From: G963668435 sp963668435
GTDB lineage: Bacteria > Latescibacterota > Latescibacteria > Latescibacterales > Latescibacteraceae
Assembly: GCA_963668435.2 (NCBI GenBank)
Contig: CAXXSC010000005.1
Location: 310,001-374,000, forward strand
Direction of reading: 5' to 3'
DNA: 64,000 nt
Part shown: positions 1-8,433 of the stretch, in pieces
Layout: every line of letters begins with the position of its first letter
How positions within the stretch are numbered: the first letter of the stretch is position 1
Program-made: the position numbers and the translations under genes
Notes under the pieces: generated by a model
What the model was told of the DNA's origin: nothing
What the model saw: the letters and a program-made list of their open reading frames with translations, nothing else
Database searches by the model: none

Positions 1-2
1 GC

Positions 3-929
3 CGAGATCTCACCGCCTACGGCCACGAGATCCGCGACAGGGTCCTTCGCTGGACAGGCATCCCTGTCTCCGTAGGTATCGCACCCACCAAGACGCTCGC
101 AAAAATCGCCAACCGTTTCGCCAAGCGCTCACCCAAAACGAACGGTGTGCTCGAACTGAGCAACGAACGCTGGCGCGAACGTGCCCTCGCAATCACCGAT
201 GTTGGCGAGGTCTGGGGAATCGGCGGCCGCTACGCCAAGTTCCTCCGGGGCCGGGGGATCAACACCGCGCGCGATCTCTCCCTGGTCGAGGAGGGCTGGG
301 CGAAAAAGCACCTGAGTGTGGTGGGGCTCAGGACTGTCCGCGAGCTCAAAGGCATCCCCTCGATCGGCATGGAATCGGCGCCGCCCGCAAAAAAACAGAT
401 CTGCGTCTCACGCTCTTTCGGCCGCCCGGTCAAAGAGCTCACCGACATGAAAGAGGCGATCGCCACCTACACCTCGCGCGCTGCGGAAAAACTGCGTCGT
501 CAGCAGTCAGCCGCCGCCTCGGTCCTCGTGTTCATGATGACCAACCGTTTCAAGGAGGAACCGCAGTATCTCAACTCCACTGTCATCGGCCTCCCGGTCG
601 CCAGCATCTGCACGCAGGAGCTGATATCTTTCGCGCTCAAAGGGGTCGACAGCATCTTCCGCACGGGCTACCGTTTCAAAAAAGCCGGGGTAGTCCTCGG
701 CGACATACGGCCCGCAGCCGAAATCCAGATGGACCTTTTCGACACGAAAGACCGCGCGGCCTCGGCACGGCTCATGCAGGCGATCGACACCATACGATCA
801 CGCATGGGACGGGGGCATGTCCGCTACGCCGCCGAGGGTTTCGGCCAGCCCTGGCAAACGAAATTCGAGAAACGATCGCCGCGCTACAGCACCTCGTGGG
901 ATGATCTGCCGGTGGTCAGGGCGGAGTGA
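3..929 (+). CDS. umuC: UmuC-type Y-family DNA polymerase (5' truncated by window edge)
   Basis: Catalytic subunit of an error-prone translesion polymerase (Pol V type) that copies damaged DNA during the SOS response. The reading frame is open from base 3, so the start and the first catalytic acidic residues lie outside the window. About 308 residues are visible. Near the start is the palm segment GIPVSVGIAPTKTLAKIAN, typical of UmuC. It is followed by the fingers and helix-hairpin-helix region, the little-finger domain, and a C-terminal DUF4113-like tail (MDLFDTKDR onward) that separates UmuC from DinB. A umuD partner would be expected upstream but cannot be seen. Base composition is G+C rich and host-like, in sharp contrast to the A+T-rich genes that begin eight bases after its stop. 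Confidence 0.93.
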   Translation, partial: RDLTAYGHEIRDRVLRWTGIPVSVGIAPTKTLAKIANRFAKRSPKTNGVLELSNERWRERALAITDVGEVWGIGGRYAKFLRGRGINTARDLSLVEEGWAKKHLSVVGLRTVRELKGIPSIGMESAPPAKKQICVSRSFGRPVKELTDMKEAIATYTSRAAEKLRRQQSAAASVLVFMMTNRFKEEPQYLNSTVIGLPVASICTQELISFALKGVDSIFRTGYRFKKAGVVLGDIRPAAEIQMDLFDTKDRAASARLMQAIDTIRSRMGRGHVRYAAEGFGQPWQTKFEKRSPRYSTSWDDLPVVRAE

Positions 930-936
930 AGACTCA

Positions 937-1791
937 TCAAAACAAACGACCATACAGGAATAGATATTTTTTGTAATCAGGTAGATTTTTCATATGATCA
1001 TGCGAAGGTTCTTCTGCATGGCATGCGATACAAAGACTTTGCAGGTTCTCAATACGGTTATCTGACTTATCTGCGTTTTTATGATGCACATGTAAAAAAT
1101 TCGGTTGATTAATCAGGTCAACCCCACATTTTTCACATTTCCACCCACATCGCTTTCGGTAACTTTGGGATATTTCTTTGAATTTCCTTGAGTATGTATT
1201 CAGAGGTGCTGTTTTCTCTGTTTGTGTAGGTAAAGATGATATGAGATTGCCACCATATAGCTCGAAAAACTCCATGATGCTAAATTCAGCCCAAACTTTT
1301 GCCATATTATTTTTGTAATTTTTATAATTTAGCTCTCTCAAACAATTCTTACATACTAACAGCCGTTCATTTACGCCGTTGAACTCTTTTCCAGTACTTT
1401 TATCTTTCTTGTTAATTAAAAAAACACCTTCAGTATTATTAGTAACAACGTATCTATTCTGTCTATTTTCTTTTTGAGCTCTTTTAATTGTCTGACATTC
1501 TGCAACGTGGAATCTATAGTGATTTCCATCATCTGACCTTTGAGAATAAAAGGTTTGATCTCTTATATACACTAAAACTTTGTGACCTTGAAATTCAAAT
1601 GTCCCATCTGTCGCAACTTCAATTGCGCCATACTCAGCTTCAATTCCCTCTCTTGTTTGAAGCTTTCCTAACAATTCATCAATATCTGTTGGAACCCAAC
1701 CATCAATATTTGAATCTTCTCGAAGAGGAGCATTCATTTTCTCTCGAAGTTCATTCAAAGGATTATATGTTAAAAAATTTGGCAGCTTCAC
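937..1791 (-). CDS. zorE: ZorE-like HNH endonuclease, Zorya type II effector
   Basis: A 284-residue protein with a C-terminal HNH nuclease fold at about residues 215-262: paired cysteines C219/C222, the HVHH core (H234-H237), N249, and C254/C257-H258. A second CxxC lies at C147/C150. The N-terminal 140 residues are not recognised and may sense or bind DNA. It is the last gene of zorA-zorB-zorE, and that gene order with an HNH protein defines Zorya type II, where ZorE is the DNA-cutting or nicking effector recruited by the ZorAB motor. It starts with GTG directly after the zorB stop (TGAGTG), with GAAGG upstream, which suggests translational coupling. The gene is roughly one-third G+C, unlike its flanks. 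The HNH call is firm; the ZorE name rests on context. Confidence 0.85.
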   Translation of the reverse strand: MKLPNFLTYNPLNELREKMNAPLREDSNIDGWVPTDIDELLGKLQTREGIEAEYGAIEVATDGTFEFQGHKVLVYIRDQTFYSQRSDDGNHYRFHVAECQTIKRAQKENRQNRYVVTNNTEGVFLINKKDKSTGKEFNGVNERLLVCKNCLRELNYKNYKNNMAKVWAEFSIMEFFELYGGNLISSLPTQTEKTAPLNTYSRKFKEISQSYRKRCGWKCEKCGVDLINQPNFLHVHHKNADKSDNRIENLQSLCIACHAEEPSHDHMKNLPDYKKYLFLYGRLF

Positions 1792-2493
1792 TCATGTACC
1801 TTCTTCAATAATTTTAACAATTCTACGTTCCGCGTTCGTTCTTACTCTGAACTCCACCCGTCTCGATGCACGTTTATTTTCAACATCATTTTCTAATACT
1901 AATTTACTAGAAGAAAGCCCATTTGCTGTCAAGTGAGCTTTAACCCAATTTTTATTTTTAATCCCTGGCAATGAAAGTGAATACTGCAACACACTTCTTG
2001 TTCTGTCTTGTGATAATTTCATATTGTAATAATATGCAAGATCACCTGTGAGATTCTGCCATTCACTGGAAGTATGACCCTCTATTCGTATTTCATCAAT
2101 GTCTTCCCTGTATTTTTCATTGTACAATAAAGCAATGTATCTAGGAAAAAAGTCGTTGAGTATTTCTTTGAATTTTGGCTTGATTTTATCTTCTCCCGTT
2201 TCAAAAAGAACTTCAGGAGATTCAAATTTAACCGATTGTGTATTTTTTTCAACAACTGCCCCCCATTCATCTAAATCATCTTTGAACTCTTCAACCAAAT
2301 CAAGATATAAATCATTTTGTAAGCGGCTATACGTTATAGCAATTTCTTTTATTTTATTTTTTTCTTCGTTGACATGTATCATATAACTAACTGCAATAAA
2401 CAAAAAAATGACCATTAAGCCTGACATCATATCGGAAATTGATATCCAGTGTTCTTCAGTACTTTGTTGTTTATTTTTGAACAAACTATACAT
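1792..2493 (-). CDS. zorB: ZorB-like MotB/OmpA-family stator protein
   Basis: A 233-residue inner-membrane protein with one N-terminal transmembrane helix followed by a periplasmic OmpA/MotB-like peptidoglycan-binding domain. The helix contains SISDMMSGLMVIFLFI, with an Asp at the MotB proton-channel position. The OmpA-like domain begins near the FETGEDKIKP segment and includes the IEGHTSS motif. With ZorA it should form a proton-driven stator that detects phage-induced envelope disturbance. The start used here is the ATG at 2493, which has AGAGGA upstream and overlaps the zorA stop by 8 bp; an ATG five codons earlier lacks a comparable ribosome site. A+T-rich like its two partners. Confidence 0.88.
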   Translation of the reverse strand: MYSLFKNKQQSTEEHWISISDMMSGLMVIFLFIAVSYMIHVNEEKNKIKEIAITYSRLQNDLYLDLVEEFKDDLDEWGAVVEKNTQSVKFESPEVLFETGEDKIKPKFKEILNDFFPRYIALLYNEKYREDIDEIRIEGHTSSEWQNLTGDLAYYYNMKLSQDRTRSVLQYSLSLPGIKNKNWVKAHLTANGLSSSKLVLENDVENKRASRRVEFRVRTNAERRIVKIIEEGT

Positions 2494-3811
2494 CAATATC
2501 CTCTGCAATTCTTACTATGCGTTCTAGTTTTTCTGTAAGCGGTATATAATCAGAGGCAAATTGACCGGACAATGATGTCAATTGCTGACCAAGTGTTTTT
2601 AAACTTTTTGTTAGCTCTTCACCTAATTGTTCATCTAAAGCTTTAACCTGTTTCGTTATTGTTTCCGCATTCTCATTCATAAGCCTGTTGATTCCGGAAT
2701 TCAAATCGGAAAACAATCTTACACTTTCTGTATTAATGCCATTCTGCATTTCTTTAAGTTGTCTACTTTGTTCTTCTATGCTGTTTTGATTCAAAGAAAG
2801 AACATCTGATATTTTCTCCTTTTGCTCTGACAACATTTTTTTGTGTTCAATAAATGCAGCATCAAGCATACGAGAAAATCCATCTGTATATTTTGTTAAA
2901 TTCTGTTCAATAGAGGGATAAGCCTCTTGCATTTTCTCAGACAAATCTCCTATTGCAACCAATTGAGCGTTAATAATTGATACATCCTTATTCAGAGCTT
3001 CAAGTATACTCGTCAAATCACTTGCTGATTGTTGAAATGATTCACTTTTTTCTGAAATAACTGACAATGATACGGCACATGTATCAATACTGTCAATTGT
3101 TGCCTCAATTTGCTTTATCATTATGTCAACTTGATTTCTATATTTATCCTGCCAATCCAATAGTTTGCCAATACCTTCATTTAGATGCTTGAAGTTTTCA
3201 CCGAGTTGTTCATTAATCTGTGTATTAAAATCTTCCATTACATGAGTTAAGGCTTCTATCAAGCATTTGCTATTATTTTCCGCGATTGTCTGAGAAAAAT
3301 CTCTGAACTCTTTTAGCAATTCATCATTTTTGTCAGAAATCGTTGTGCGTAGTTTCTGAATCTGTGTTAATAGAGTACTATCTTCATCTCCTGACAGTGC
3401 TTTTTGAATCTTTTGTAATTGTTCAATGTTCTGATTGCTTATTTCTTTTTGATTATTTTGTATTTTTTCTAATACTAGCAAAAAATCTTCTATAGATACA
3501 TCGTCATGAATCACCTCTTGTCTTTGAGGTTCAAAATAACTTGGAAAGCATTTAATAATAATTGAAAATCCAATTCCAACTATTGACGTCTCAAAAGCAA
3601 TCTTTAATCCTTCCAATAAGTCAGGAACACTTCCTTCAATGTCTTCAACATTAAATGCCCTTAATCCCATACATATTCCCAAGAATGTTCCAAATATACC
3701 TATTGTAGTTACAATACTTGGCAAATGATCAATTTTGCTTTTAAACTTTGAATAAAGCGCTATCAATATCATAAAAGCAACAATAACAACCGTAATTGGT
3801 GATAAAGTCAT
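2486..3811 (-). CDS. zorA: ZorA-like MotA/ExbB-family motor protein with long cytoplasmic tail
   Basis: A 441-residue protein. The first 100 residues hold three predicted transmembrane helices (residues about 4-22, 33-55 and 73-95) in a MotA/TolQ/ExbB-like arrangement, including GIFGTFLGICMGL and the FETSIVGIGFS segment. The remaining ~340 residues are hydrophilic and heptad-rich, consistent with the long cytoplasmic coiled tail of ZorA that is thought to carry the signal from the membrane stator to the effector. It is first in a three-gene operon, translationally coupled to zorB. The ATG at 3811 is chosen because GAGGAG lies five bases upstream; the adjacent GTG at 3814 is too close to that site. 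No canonical flagellar partner genes are nearby, which argues against a motility role. Confidence 0.87.
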   Translation of the reverse strand: MTLSPITVVIVAFMILIALYSKFKSKIDHLPSIVTTIGIFGTFLGICMGLRAFNVEDIEGSVPDLLEGLKIAFETSIVGIGFSIIIKCFPSYFEPQRQEVIHDDVSIEDFLLVLEKIQNNQKEISNQNIEQLQKIQKALSGDEDSTLLTQIQKLRTTISDKNDELLKEFRDFSQTIAENNSKCLIEALTHVMEDFNTQINEQLGENFKHLNEGIGKLLDWQDKYRNQVDIMIKQIEATIDSIDTCAVSLSVISEKSESFQQSASDLTSILEALNKDVSIINAQLVAIGDLSEKMQEAYPSIEQNLTKYTDGFSRMLDAAFIEHKKMLSEQKEKISDVLSLNQNSIEEQSRQLKEMQNGINTESVRLFSDLNSGINRLMNENAETITKQVKALDEQLGEELTKSLKTLGQQLTSLSGQFASDYIPLTEKLERIVRIAEDIDV

Positions 3812-3849
3812 CACATCTCCTCTGTTTCTTATTTTAAAATTACCACTTC

Positions 3850-3879
3850 ACAATAAGAGAAGTATGGTTAGTATGTCAA
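3850..3879 (-). promoter_or_regulatory. Candidate sigma-70-type promoter of the zorABE operon
   Basis: On the minus strand a perfect TTGACA (3874-3879) is followed after 18 bases by TATTGT (3850-3855), four of six matches to the -10 consensus. It lies about 40 bp upstream of the zorA start in the A+T-rich gap, and no other gene could use it. Confidence 0.45.
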
Positions 3880-4039
3880 GCACTTTATTAATTTATAATT
3901 TTATGGAATACAATTAATTTCACCTATAACAATTTTGGTTCATAATTTTCATTGCATACATCCGCCAACGCACATTTTTCACTTCCCCTGCCGCCAAATT
4001 CATTGTATAGTATTTCAGTTTACTTACTTACAATCCTTT

Positions 4040-4262
4040 TCCGGTGACCCTGCCGAGATAGTGGAAGGTTGCGCAGCATCCTTTCACGGGCAATCGGCAC
4101 ACCGTTGCCAGATCATCCGGCATCACCGGATGCCGGATATAGAATGTGGCAACCGCCACCTTTTTGGAAAGGGTGCGGGAAAACCTGCAAAGCGGCAGGT
4201 TTCCCCGCCAGTTCAGTTAATAAATTTTCTACAATTTATAATTTTCCATAGAGGGGGAAAGC
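4040..4262 (+). promoter_or_regulatory. Structured 5' leader with strong hairpins
   Basis: The gap between the Zorya island and the AGE-like gene returns to high G+C at about 4040. It holds a perfect 10-bp stem with an ACCG tetraloop (4115-4124 pairing with 4129-4138). A longer hairpin follows: 4175-4179 pairs with 4204-4208, then one A-C mismatch, then 8 bp (4181-4188 with 4195-4202) around a 6-base loop. No T-run follows either stem, so they are not simple terminators. The ribosome site GAGGGGG and the ATG come 54 bases later after an A+T-rich linker. This looks like a cis-regulatory leader, but I do not recognise a named riboswitch class. Confidence 0.4.
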
Positions 4263-5576
4263 ATGAAACGGAGACAATTCATCAGCAACATGGCTGGCGG
4301 AGCGATGGCGCTCGGCGCTGCTCCCGCCGCGTGGGCGGTAGGCGAAAAACAGAACGGGGAACTGTATCCCGCCGACAAGGACTGCGAGCTCAGGGTCATG
4401 AAACTGGCGGGGCAGCCGCTGGCGGAACATAAGAAATTCCATGAGGACGATCTCAGAAACGGCTATCTCCCCTATTGGGACGGCACCATCCGCATCGACA
4501 AGAAACGCGGCGGTTTCATGCCCTACCTCAAGGAGGACGGCACCCATGTGGACACGATCAAGCGCATGTACTACCAGGGCCGCGGAATATGGGTATTCTC
4601 CTATATTTACAATCATTTCGGCAAGGAAAAGCGTTTCCTCGACCACGCAAAGAAGAGCATCGATTTCGCGTTCAAACACTGCCGTGACGAGAACGGCTAC
4701 TGGCTTTCCGAGGTGACTGAAACCGGCAAATACCTCCGCCCGTCAGAGAACATCTACGGCGACATGTATATCGCCATGGGCATGAGCGAGTATTACGAGG
4801 CAACCGGTGACGAGGCCATGAAAGAGGCCGCCATCGAGACCTGCCACAAGGTCACCGAACGTATCGTCTCGGCGGAATACATGCATCTCGGCGGGCACGG
4901 CGCAGGCAATGAGCCCGGCACGAAACGCTTGGGCACATGGCAGCATTTCCTCGGCGCACTGACACCTATCGCCCGTCAGACCGACGATTTCGGTGTCAAG
5001 AAAATGGCCAGCATGTGTGTCAGGAATATTCTCGAACGTCATTTCCAGCCCGATCTCGGCATCGTTTTCGAACGTCTCGACGACCAGTTCAAGCCCTACC
5101 GGAACGATCCGTTCGACGGCAACCGTGCGGTTTCCGGCTGGCACAGTATGCAGGCCGCGTGGATGGTCATGGACGATGCCCTGCGCACCGGCAACAAACG
5201 TCATTTCACACAGGCAATGGAAATCGGCCGTCTCACCCTCGAAAAATGCTGGTACGAGGACGAGAACGAGGCCGGCATTTCGAGCCTCAGCCGTCCGGAA
5301 AGAAAACCGAATCCACCCTCGAAAGGCGGATTCCTGCCCTGGCATGCTCTTGACGATATCATGATATTCTGTCTGCTCGCCATCGAGAACACCATGTCGC
5401 CCTGGGCGATGGAATGGTACGACAAGGTCTTCAAGCTGGCCTATTCGAAACCGGAACGCATGATGCGCGAGGGGCTTCTGCACCATCCTCGCCGCCTGTT
5501 CTATGCTCCGCAGATCATCGGGCATATTATCGACCGCGGCGGTCGTGTCTCCGGCTATTTTGACGGAACCGTATGA
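4263..5576 (+). CDS. Tat-exported AGE-like (N-acylglucosamine 2-epimerase family) protein
   Basis: A 437-residue protein with a twin-arginine signal (KRRQFISNMAGG, then a hydrophobic Ala-rich stretch), so it is exported folded. The mature part has the repeated helical hairpins of the (alpha/alpha)6-barrel fold, with aromatic and charged clusters such as GRGIWVFSYIYN, ENIYGDMYIAMG, GWHSMQAAWMVMDD and LPWHALDDIMIF. These resemble N-acylglucosamine 2-epimerase or glycoside hydrolase six-hairpin families. Epimerisation or hydrolysis of a carbohydrate outside the cytoplasm is likely; the substrate cannot be read. It stands alone behind a structured leader, with a good ribosome site GAGGGGG. Confidence 0.7.
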   Translation: MKRRQFISNMAGGAMALGAAPAAWAVGEKQNGELYPADKDCELRVMKLAGQPLAEHKKFHEDDLRNGYLPYWDGTIRIDKKRGGFMPYLKEDGTHVDTIKRMYYQGRGIWVFSYIYNHFGKEKRFLDHAKKSIDFAFKHCRDENGYWLSEVTETGKYLRPSENIYGDMYIAMGMSEYYEATGDEAMKEAAIETCHKVTERIVSAEYMHLGGHGAGNEPGTKRLGTWQHFLGALTPIARQTDDFGVKKMASMCVRNILERHFQPDLGIVFERLDDQFKPYRNDPFDGNRAVSGWHSMQAAWMVMDDALRTGNKRHFTQAMEIGRLTLEKCWYEDENEAGISSLSRPERKPNPPSKGGFLPWHALDDIMIFCLLAIENTMSPWAMEWYDKVFKLAYSKPERMMREGLLHHPRRLFYAPQIIGHIIDRGGRVSGYFDGTV

Positions 5577-5705
5577 GCCTTTCGGACGTGTAGTAAGCAG
5601 GGGGCGGTCCCGTTCGCACGGCTTTAACGAATTGACACAGCGAATCGGGTCGCCGCAGGATAATCTGACACATATTCCGGCTTAGAACCGGGAGGGATAA
5701 AAGAC

Positions 5706-5921
5706 ATGAACACATGGCAGAAATCGTTTCTCACATTCGGCGTGATTGCCACTGCGGCGCTATTCCTTTTTCCGCCGCAGATCACACCGAACCGGGACGT
5801 GCTCTTCCTGTATGTCATGAACAGACTGCCGGTCGACTGGCTGAGGCTTTTCCTCTGGTTTCTCGGAATTCTGCTTGTCACCGGTCTCGGTGTCGCGGTC
5901 AACAAGGAAGAACATAACTGA
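5706..5921 (+). CDS. Small two-helix membrane protein, unknown function
   Basis: A 71-residue protein with two hydrophobic segments (about residues 8-22 and 46-64) and a charged tail KEEHN. A strong ribosome site (GGGAGG) lies upstream of the ATG at 5706. No family is recognised. It sits alone between the AGE-like gene and the CHASE2 gene in the same direction. The ribosome site and typical membrane-protein composition support real coding. Confidence 0.55.
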   Translation: MNTWQKSFLTFGVIATAALFLFPPQITPNRDVLFLYVMNRLPVDWLRLFLWFLGILLVTGLGVAVNKEEHN

Positions 5922-6104
5922 GGCCCGGCCTGTTTTCAGGTGATTGACGAGCGTTTTTTCCGGCGAAGAAAACGAGGGAACAATAGCCGTTTTCTCCAGT
6001 CTACGGATTTTATGTACTAATTACGGGGTATCGGCATAGCTACGGGGATTCACATAAGCGCGAAACAGAAAACCGCTCTCTTTTCGACAGTCTTCGGATT
6101 CGTC

Positions 6105-7340
6105 GTGGCCGTGCTGATCTATGCCGCATCTCAGAGCATCCTTTACTGGCCGGCCCTTAAAATCCAGAACCGTATCGACGACCGTCATTTCGCCTACCGA
6201 TACCGCCAAACCGGTGCACCTCACGCCGAGCACGACAATATTATCATTGTCGACCTCGACGACCGCACGATGAAAAGCCTCGGCTCTATCAAGTCCAAAC
6301 GCTGGCCGCGCCACCACATGGCCAATGTCATCGACCGTCTCCGCGATGACGGCGCCAGGCTCATATATCTCGATATACTTTTCCAGGACTGGACACGCGA
6401 TAACGACACCCTTGCCAATGCCGCAAAAAATGCCGGCAATATTATCGCAGGCTATTATTTCGATCTCGACTGGGAAAGCCGTTTCAGAAGGCCCGATGAT
6501 TCGGTCATAAACGAAACGCTGACCGAAAGCATCAGCGAGGAAAGTGCAGAGGACAAAAACAGCCGTTTCATTCAGTCACAGCGTGTGGTACTGCCCTACT
6601 ACGGGCTGGTGAAAAATGTCCGGGCACTCGGTTTCGCCAACTATATCCCCGATCCGGACGGCATCCTCCGTCATGTGCCGCTCTACATTTCCTCGGGAAA
6701 GAACGGCTCGGTGGTTTCGGCCTCGGCCGCCCTCCAGATGTGGCTGATCCTCAACGGTATCGATTACCACGACGCCAAGCTCTCTCCCGACGGTGTCCGC
6801 TTCAACGGCAGTCACATTCCCACCGACAAGCACTGTTTCATGCGCCTGAACTATCACGACGCCGGTTCGGTCTACCCCTATATCAGTTTCGTGGATGTAC
6901 TCGACGGCAAATTCCAGCCGGGCTTTTTCAACGGTAAAATCGTCATGCTCGGCTCCAGCTCGGAAAAAGCGGGCGACCTCAAGACCATTCCCGGCAACGA
7001 GAGCATACCCGGTGTCGAGGTGCACGCTATCGCTCTCTCGACACTCATGAACGGTCAGTTCATCCGGGTTATCTCCGGCAACAGCATCCTCATACTCAGC
7101 ATAACGTCCGGACTCCTCGCAGGACTCATTTTCCCCCTGCTGCCATTGACTGCGGGATCTGTCATCGCCCTTCTGTATCCGATTGCCCTCTTCTCCATAT
7201 CCCGGGCCCTTTTCATGAAATCGGCGCTGCTGCTCAACATCGTCATACCCTCGTTCATCGTGTTCCTACTGTTCATCGTTTTCGCGTCGCACGAGCTTTT
7301 CGAGCGTTTCGAGAAGGCGCACGAATCCCCAAAGACCTGA
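6105..7340 (+). CDS. CHASE2-domain membrane sensor without an output domain
   Basis: A protein of at least 411 residues. Residues ~30-310 match the extracytoplasmic CHASE2 sensory domain (IIIVDLDDRTMKSLG, RWPRHHMANVIDRL, GARLIYLDILFQ, FFNGKIVMLGSSS, PGVEVHAIALSTLMNG). Three C-terminal transmembrane helices and a short charged tail follow. CHASE2 normally precedes a cyclase, kinase or GGDEF effector; none is present. The frame is open back to 6021, and the extra codons 6066-6104 complete an N-terminal membrane helix, yet no ATG, GTG or TTG occurs in that stretch. Either the GTG at 6105 truncates this helix, or initiation uses ATA/ATT near 6057-6066 behind GGGGAT. It may signal to a separate partner. 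Confidence 0.78.
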   Translation: MAVLIYAASQSILYWPALKIQNRIDDRHFAYRYRQTGAPHAEHDNIIIVDLDDRTMKSLGSIKSKRWPRHHMANVIDRLRDDGARLIYLDILFQDWTRDNDTLANAAKNAGNIIAGYYFDLDWESRFRRPDDSVINETLTESISEESAEDKNSRFIQSQRVVLPYYGLVKNVRALGFANYIPDPDGILRHVPLYISSGKNGSVVSASAALQMWLILNGIDYHDAKLSPDGVRFNGSHIPTDKHCFMRLNYHDAGSVYPYISFVDVLDGKFQPGFFNGKIVMLGSSSEKAGDLKTIPGNESIPGVEVHAIALSTLMNGQFIRVISGNSILILSITSGLLAGLIFPLLPLTAGSVIALLYPIALFSISRALFMKSALLLNIVIPSFIVFLLFIVFASHELFERFEKAHESPKT

Positions 7341-7519
7341 TCATGAGATTCAGGCTCGCCTGCGAAACCGGCTGTTTTTTTCGGAAAGTTTAACCGCCTG
7401 GACAATTTCAAGATAAATGAACTATCCCGAAGCAAGGGATGGGGTATCAAACAAGACAGATAAGCCCCAAAACACCCTTTTCATAAGATCGGGGGAAGAT
7501 TCGGCTTATCATTTTCTTG

Positions 7520-7560
7520 CCCCATTGGAGGAAGGATGTCACCGAGTGACAGGAAGGGGG
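7520..7560. repeat. Dispersed intergenic repeat family B, copy 1
   Basis: A nested hairpin: outer CCCC / GGGGG arms and an inner perfect stem TGTCAC (7537-7542) with GTGACA (7546-7551). The GAAGGATGTC...GACAGGAAGGGGG core recurs at 20404-20443 and, more diverged, at 49235-49274. It lies between convergent genes. Confidence 0.7.
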
Positions 7561-7578
7561 TAGAAAGAACATCTTTCA

Positions 7579-7618
7579 CCCCGGAGCAAGCTCCGGGGAA
7601 TTCTTTTGATTAAGGAGA
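7579..7618. repeat. Dispersed palindromic repeat family A, copy 1 (terminator-like)
   Basis: Perfect 9-bp palindrome arms (7579-7587 and 7590-7598) around AA, followed by GAATTCTTTTGATTAAGGA-type sequence. The same arrangement appears at 14671, 20281, 41474, 49114 and 49291. Lying between convergent genes, it may also act as a transcription terminator. Confidence 0.7.
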
Positions 7619-7635
7619 AAAATCGGAGGAACCGG

Positions 7636-8400
7636 CTACTTGACACTCTTGATATAGGTTTCTGGAACTGAGAATACCGCGGGATCGATCCTGTCGAAAG
7701 ACAGCTCGATGACTTTCGAGCTGACAACCGAGCTGCCGTCATCGATCAGCGATTCCAGCGGGAAACCGTGATCGAGCGAAGAAAAACTCGCGCTGAGGTT
7801 TTTCATTACCTTGACACTTTTTGTCATATCGAGCAGGGCCGCAAGCTCAGTGGTATCGATCTCACGCGAGCACCAGTACTCCTCCTTGAGACCGTCGGCG
7901 CCTTCAAGACGGTACAGCCACGCTTTATAGCCGAGTAACGATTTCGTGTCCCCAACGGCGCTGTAATGTTTCTTCTTTTGTCCGGCGCTGTCGTCACTGT
8001 TCATTTCTTTCAGCTTTTCCTCGAGCAGTTTCCGGTACTCATCGCGTTCCGCCGGAGGAATGTTTTTCAGCGCATCCTCGATAATGGCATCGGTCTCGTT
8101 TGCCATACGGTCTCTCAGGGCATCGATCTCCGCAAGAGAAACAGTATTGAAACTTTCCGAACCGCTGTCGATCGTTGAAAGCGTCTGTGCGTTCATGTCG
8201 AGCACTATCCTGAGGCCGTCACTGGAAACCATCGCGAAACGCGGGCCGGAAATATATATAGTCTGGGTCAATGTATCGGATTTACCATCAGCCGTAATCG
8301 TGTCCTCCTGCTTCCACATCATGTCAGCCGATGCGGCGGCGCAGGTGAAAAGCATCAAAAGCGTGATAAAAATCCGAAATGAATTGCTGTATATTCGCAT
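7636..8400 (-). CDS. Exported DUF4412-like protein
   Basis: A 254-residue protein with a Sec signal peptide (hydrophobic residues ~8-25, cleavage after ASA). The mature part begins with MMWKQEDTITADGKSDTLTQTIYI and alternates short beta strands, resembling the LolA-like or DUF4412 fold. A charged helical insert lies at about residues 90-140. Features such as ISGPRFAMVSSDGLRIVLDMNAQTL (residue, signal and strand pattern) fit a periplasmic lipid- or protein-binding shell. The role is unknown. It is downstream of a membrane protein on the same strand, 33 bp apart, so co-transcription is likely. Confidence 0.6.
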   Translation of the reverse strand: MRIYSNSFRIFITLLMLFTCAAASADMMWKQEDTITADGKSDTLTQTIYISGPRFAMVSSDGLRIVLDMNAQTLSTIDSGSESFNTVSLAEIDALRDRMANETDAIIEDALKNIPPAERDEYRKLLEEKLKEMNSDDSAGQKKKHYSAVGDTKSLLGYKAWLYRLEGADGLKEEYWCSREIDTTELAALLDMTKSVKVMKNLSASFSSLDHGFPLESLIDDGSSVVSSKVIELSFDRIDPAVFSVPETYIKSVK

Positions 8401-8433
8401 GTCAGTCTCCGTCGTTATGCCGCATTTTAACTG

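Noticed and set aside
5632..5664. TTGACA and GATAAT upstream of the small membrane protein.
   Set aside because: The spacer is 21 bp, too long for a standard sigma-70-type promoter.
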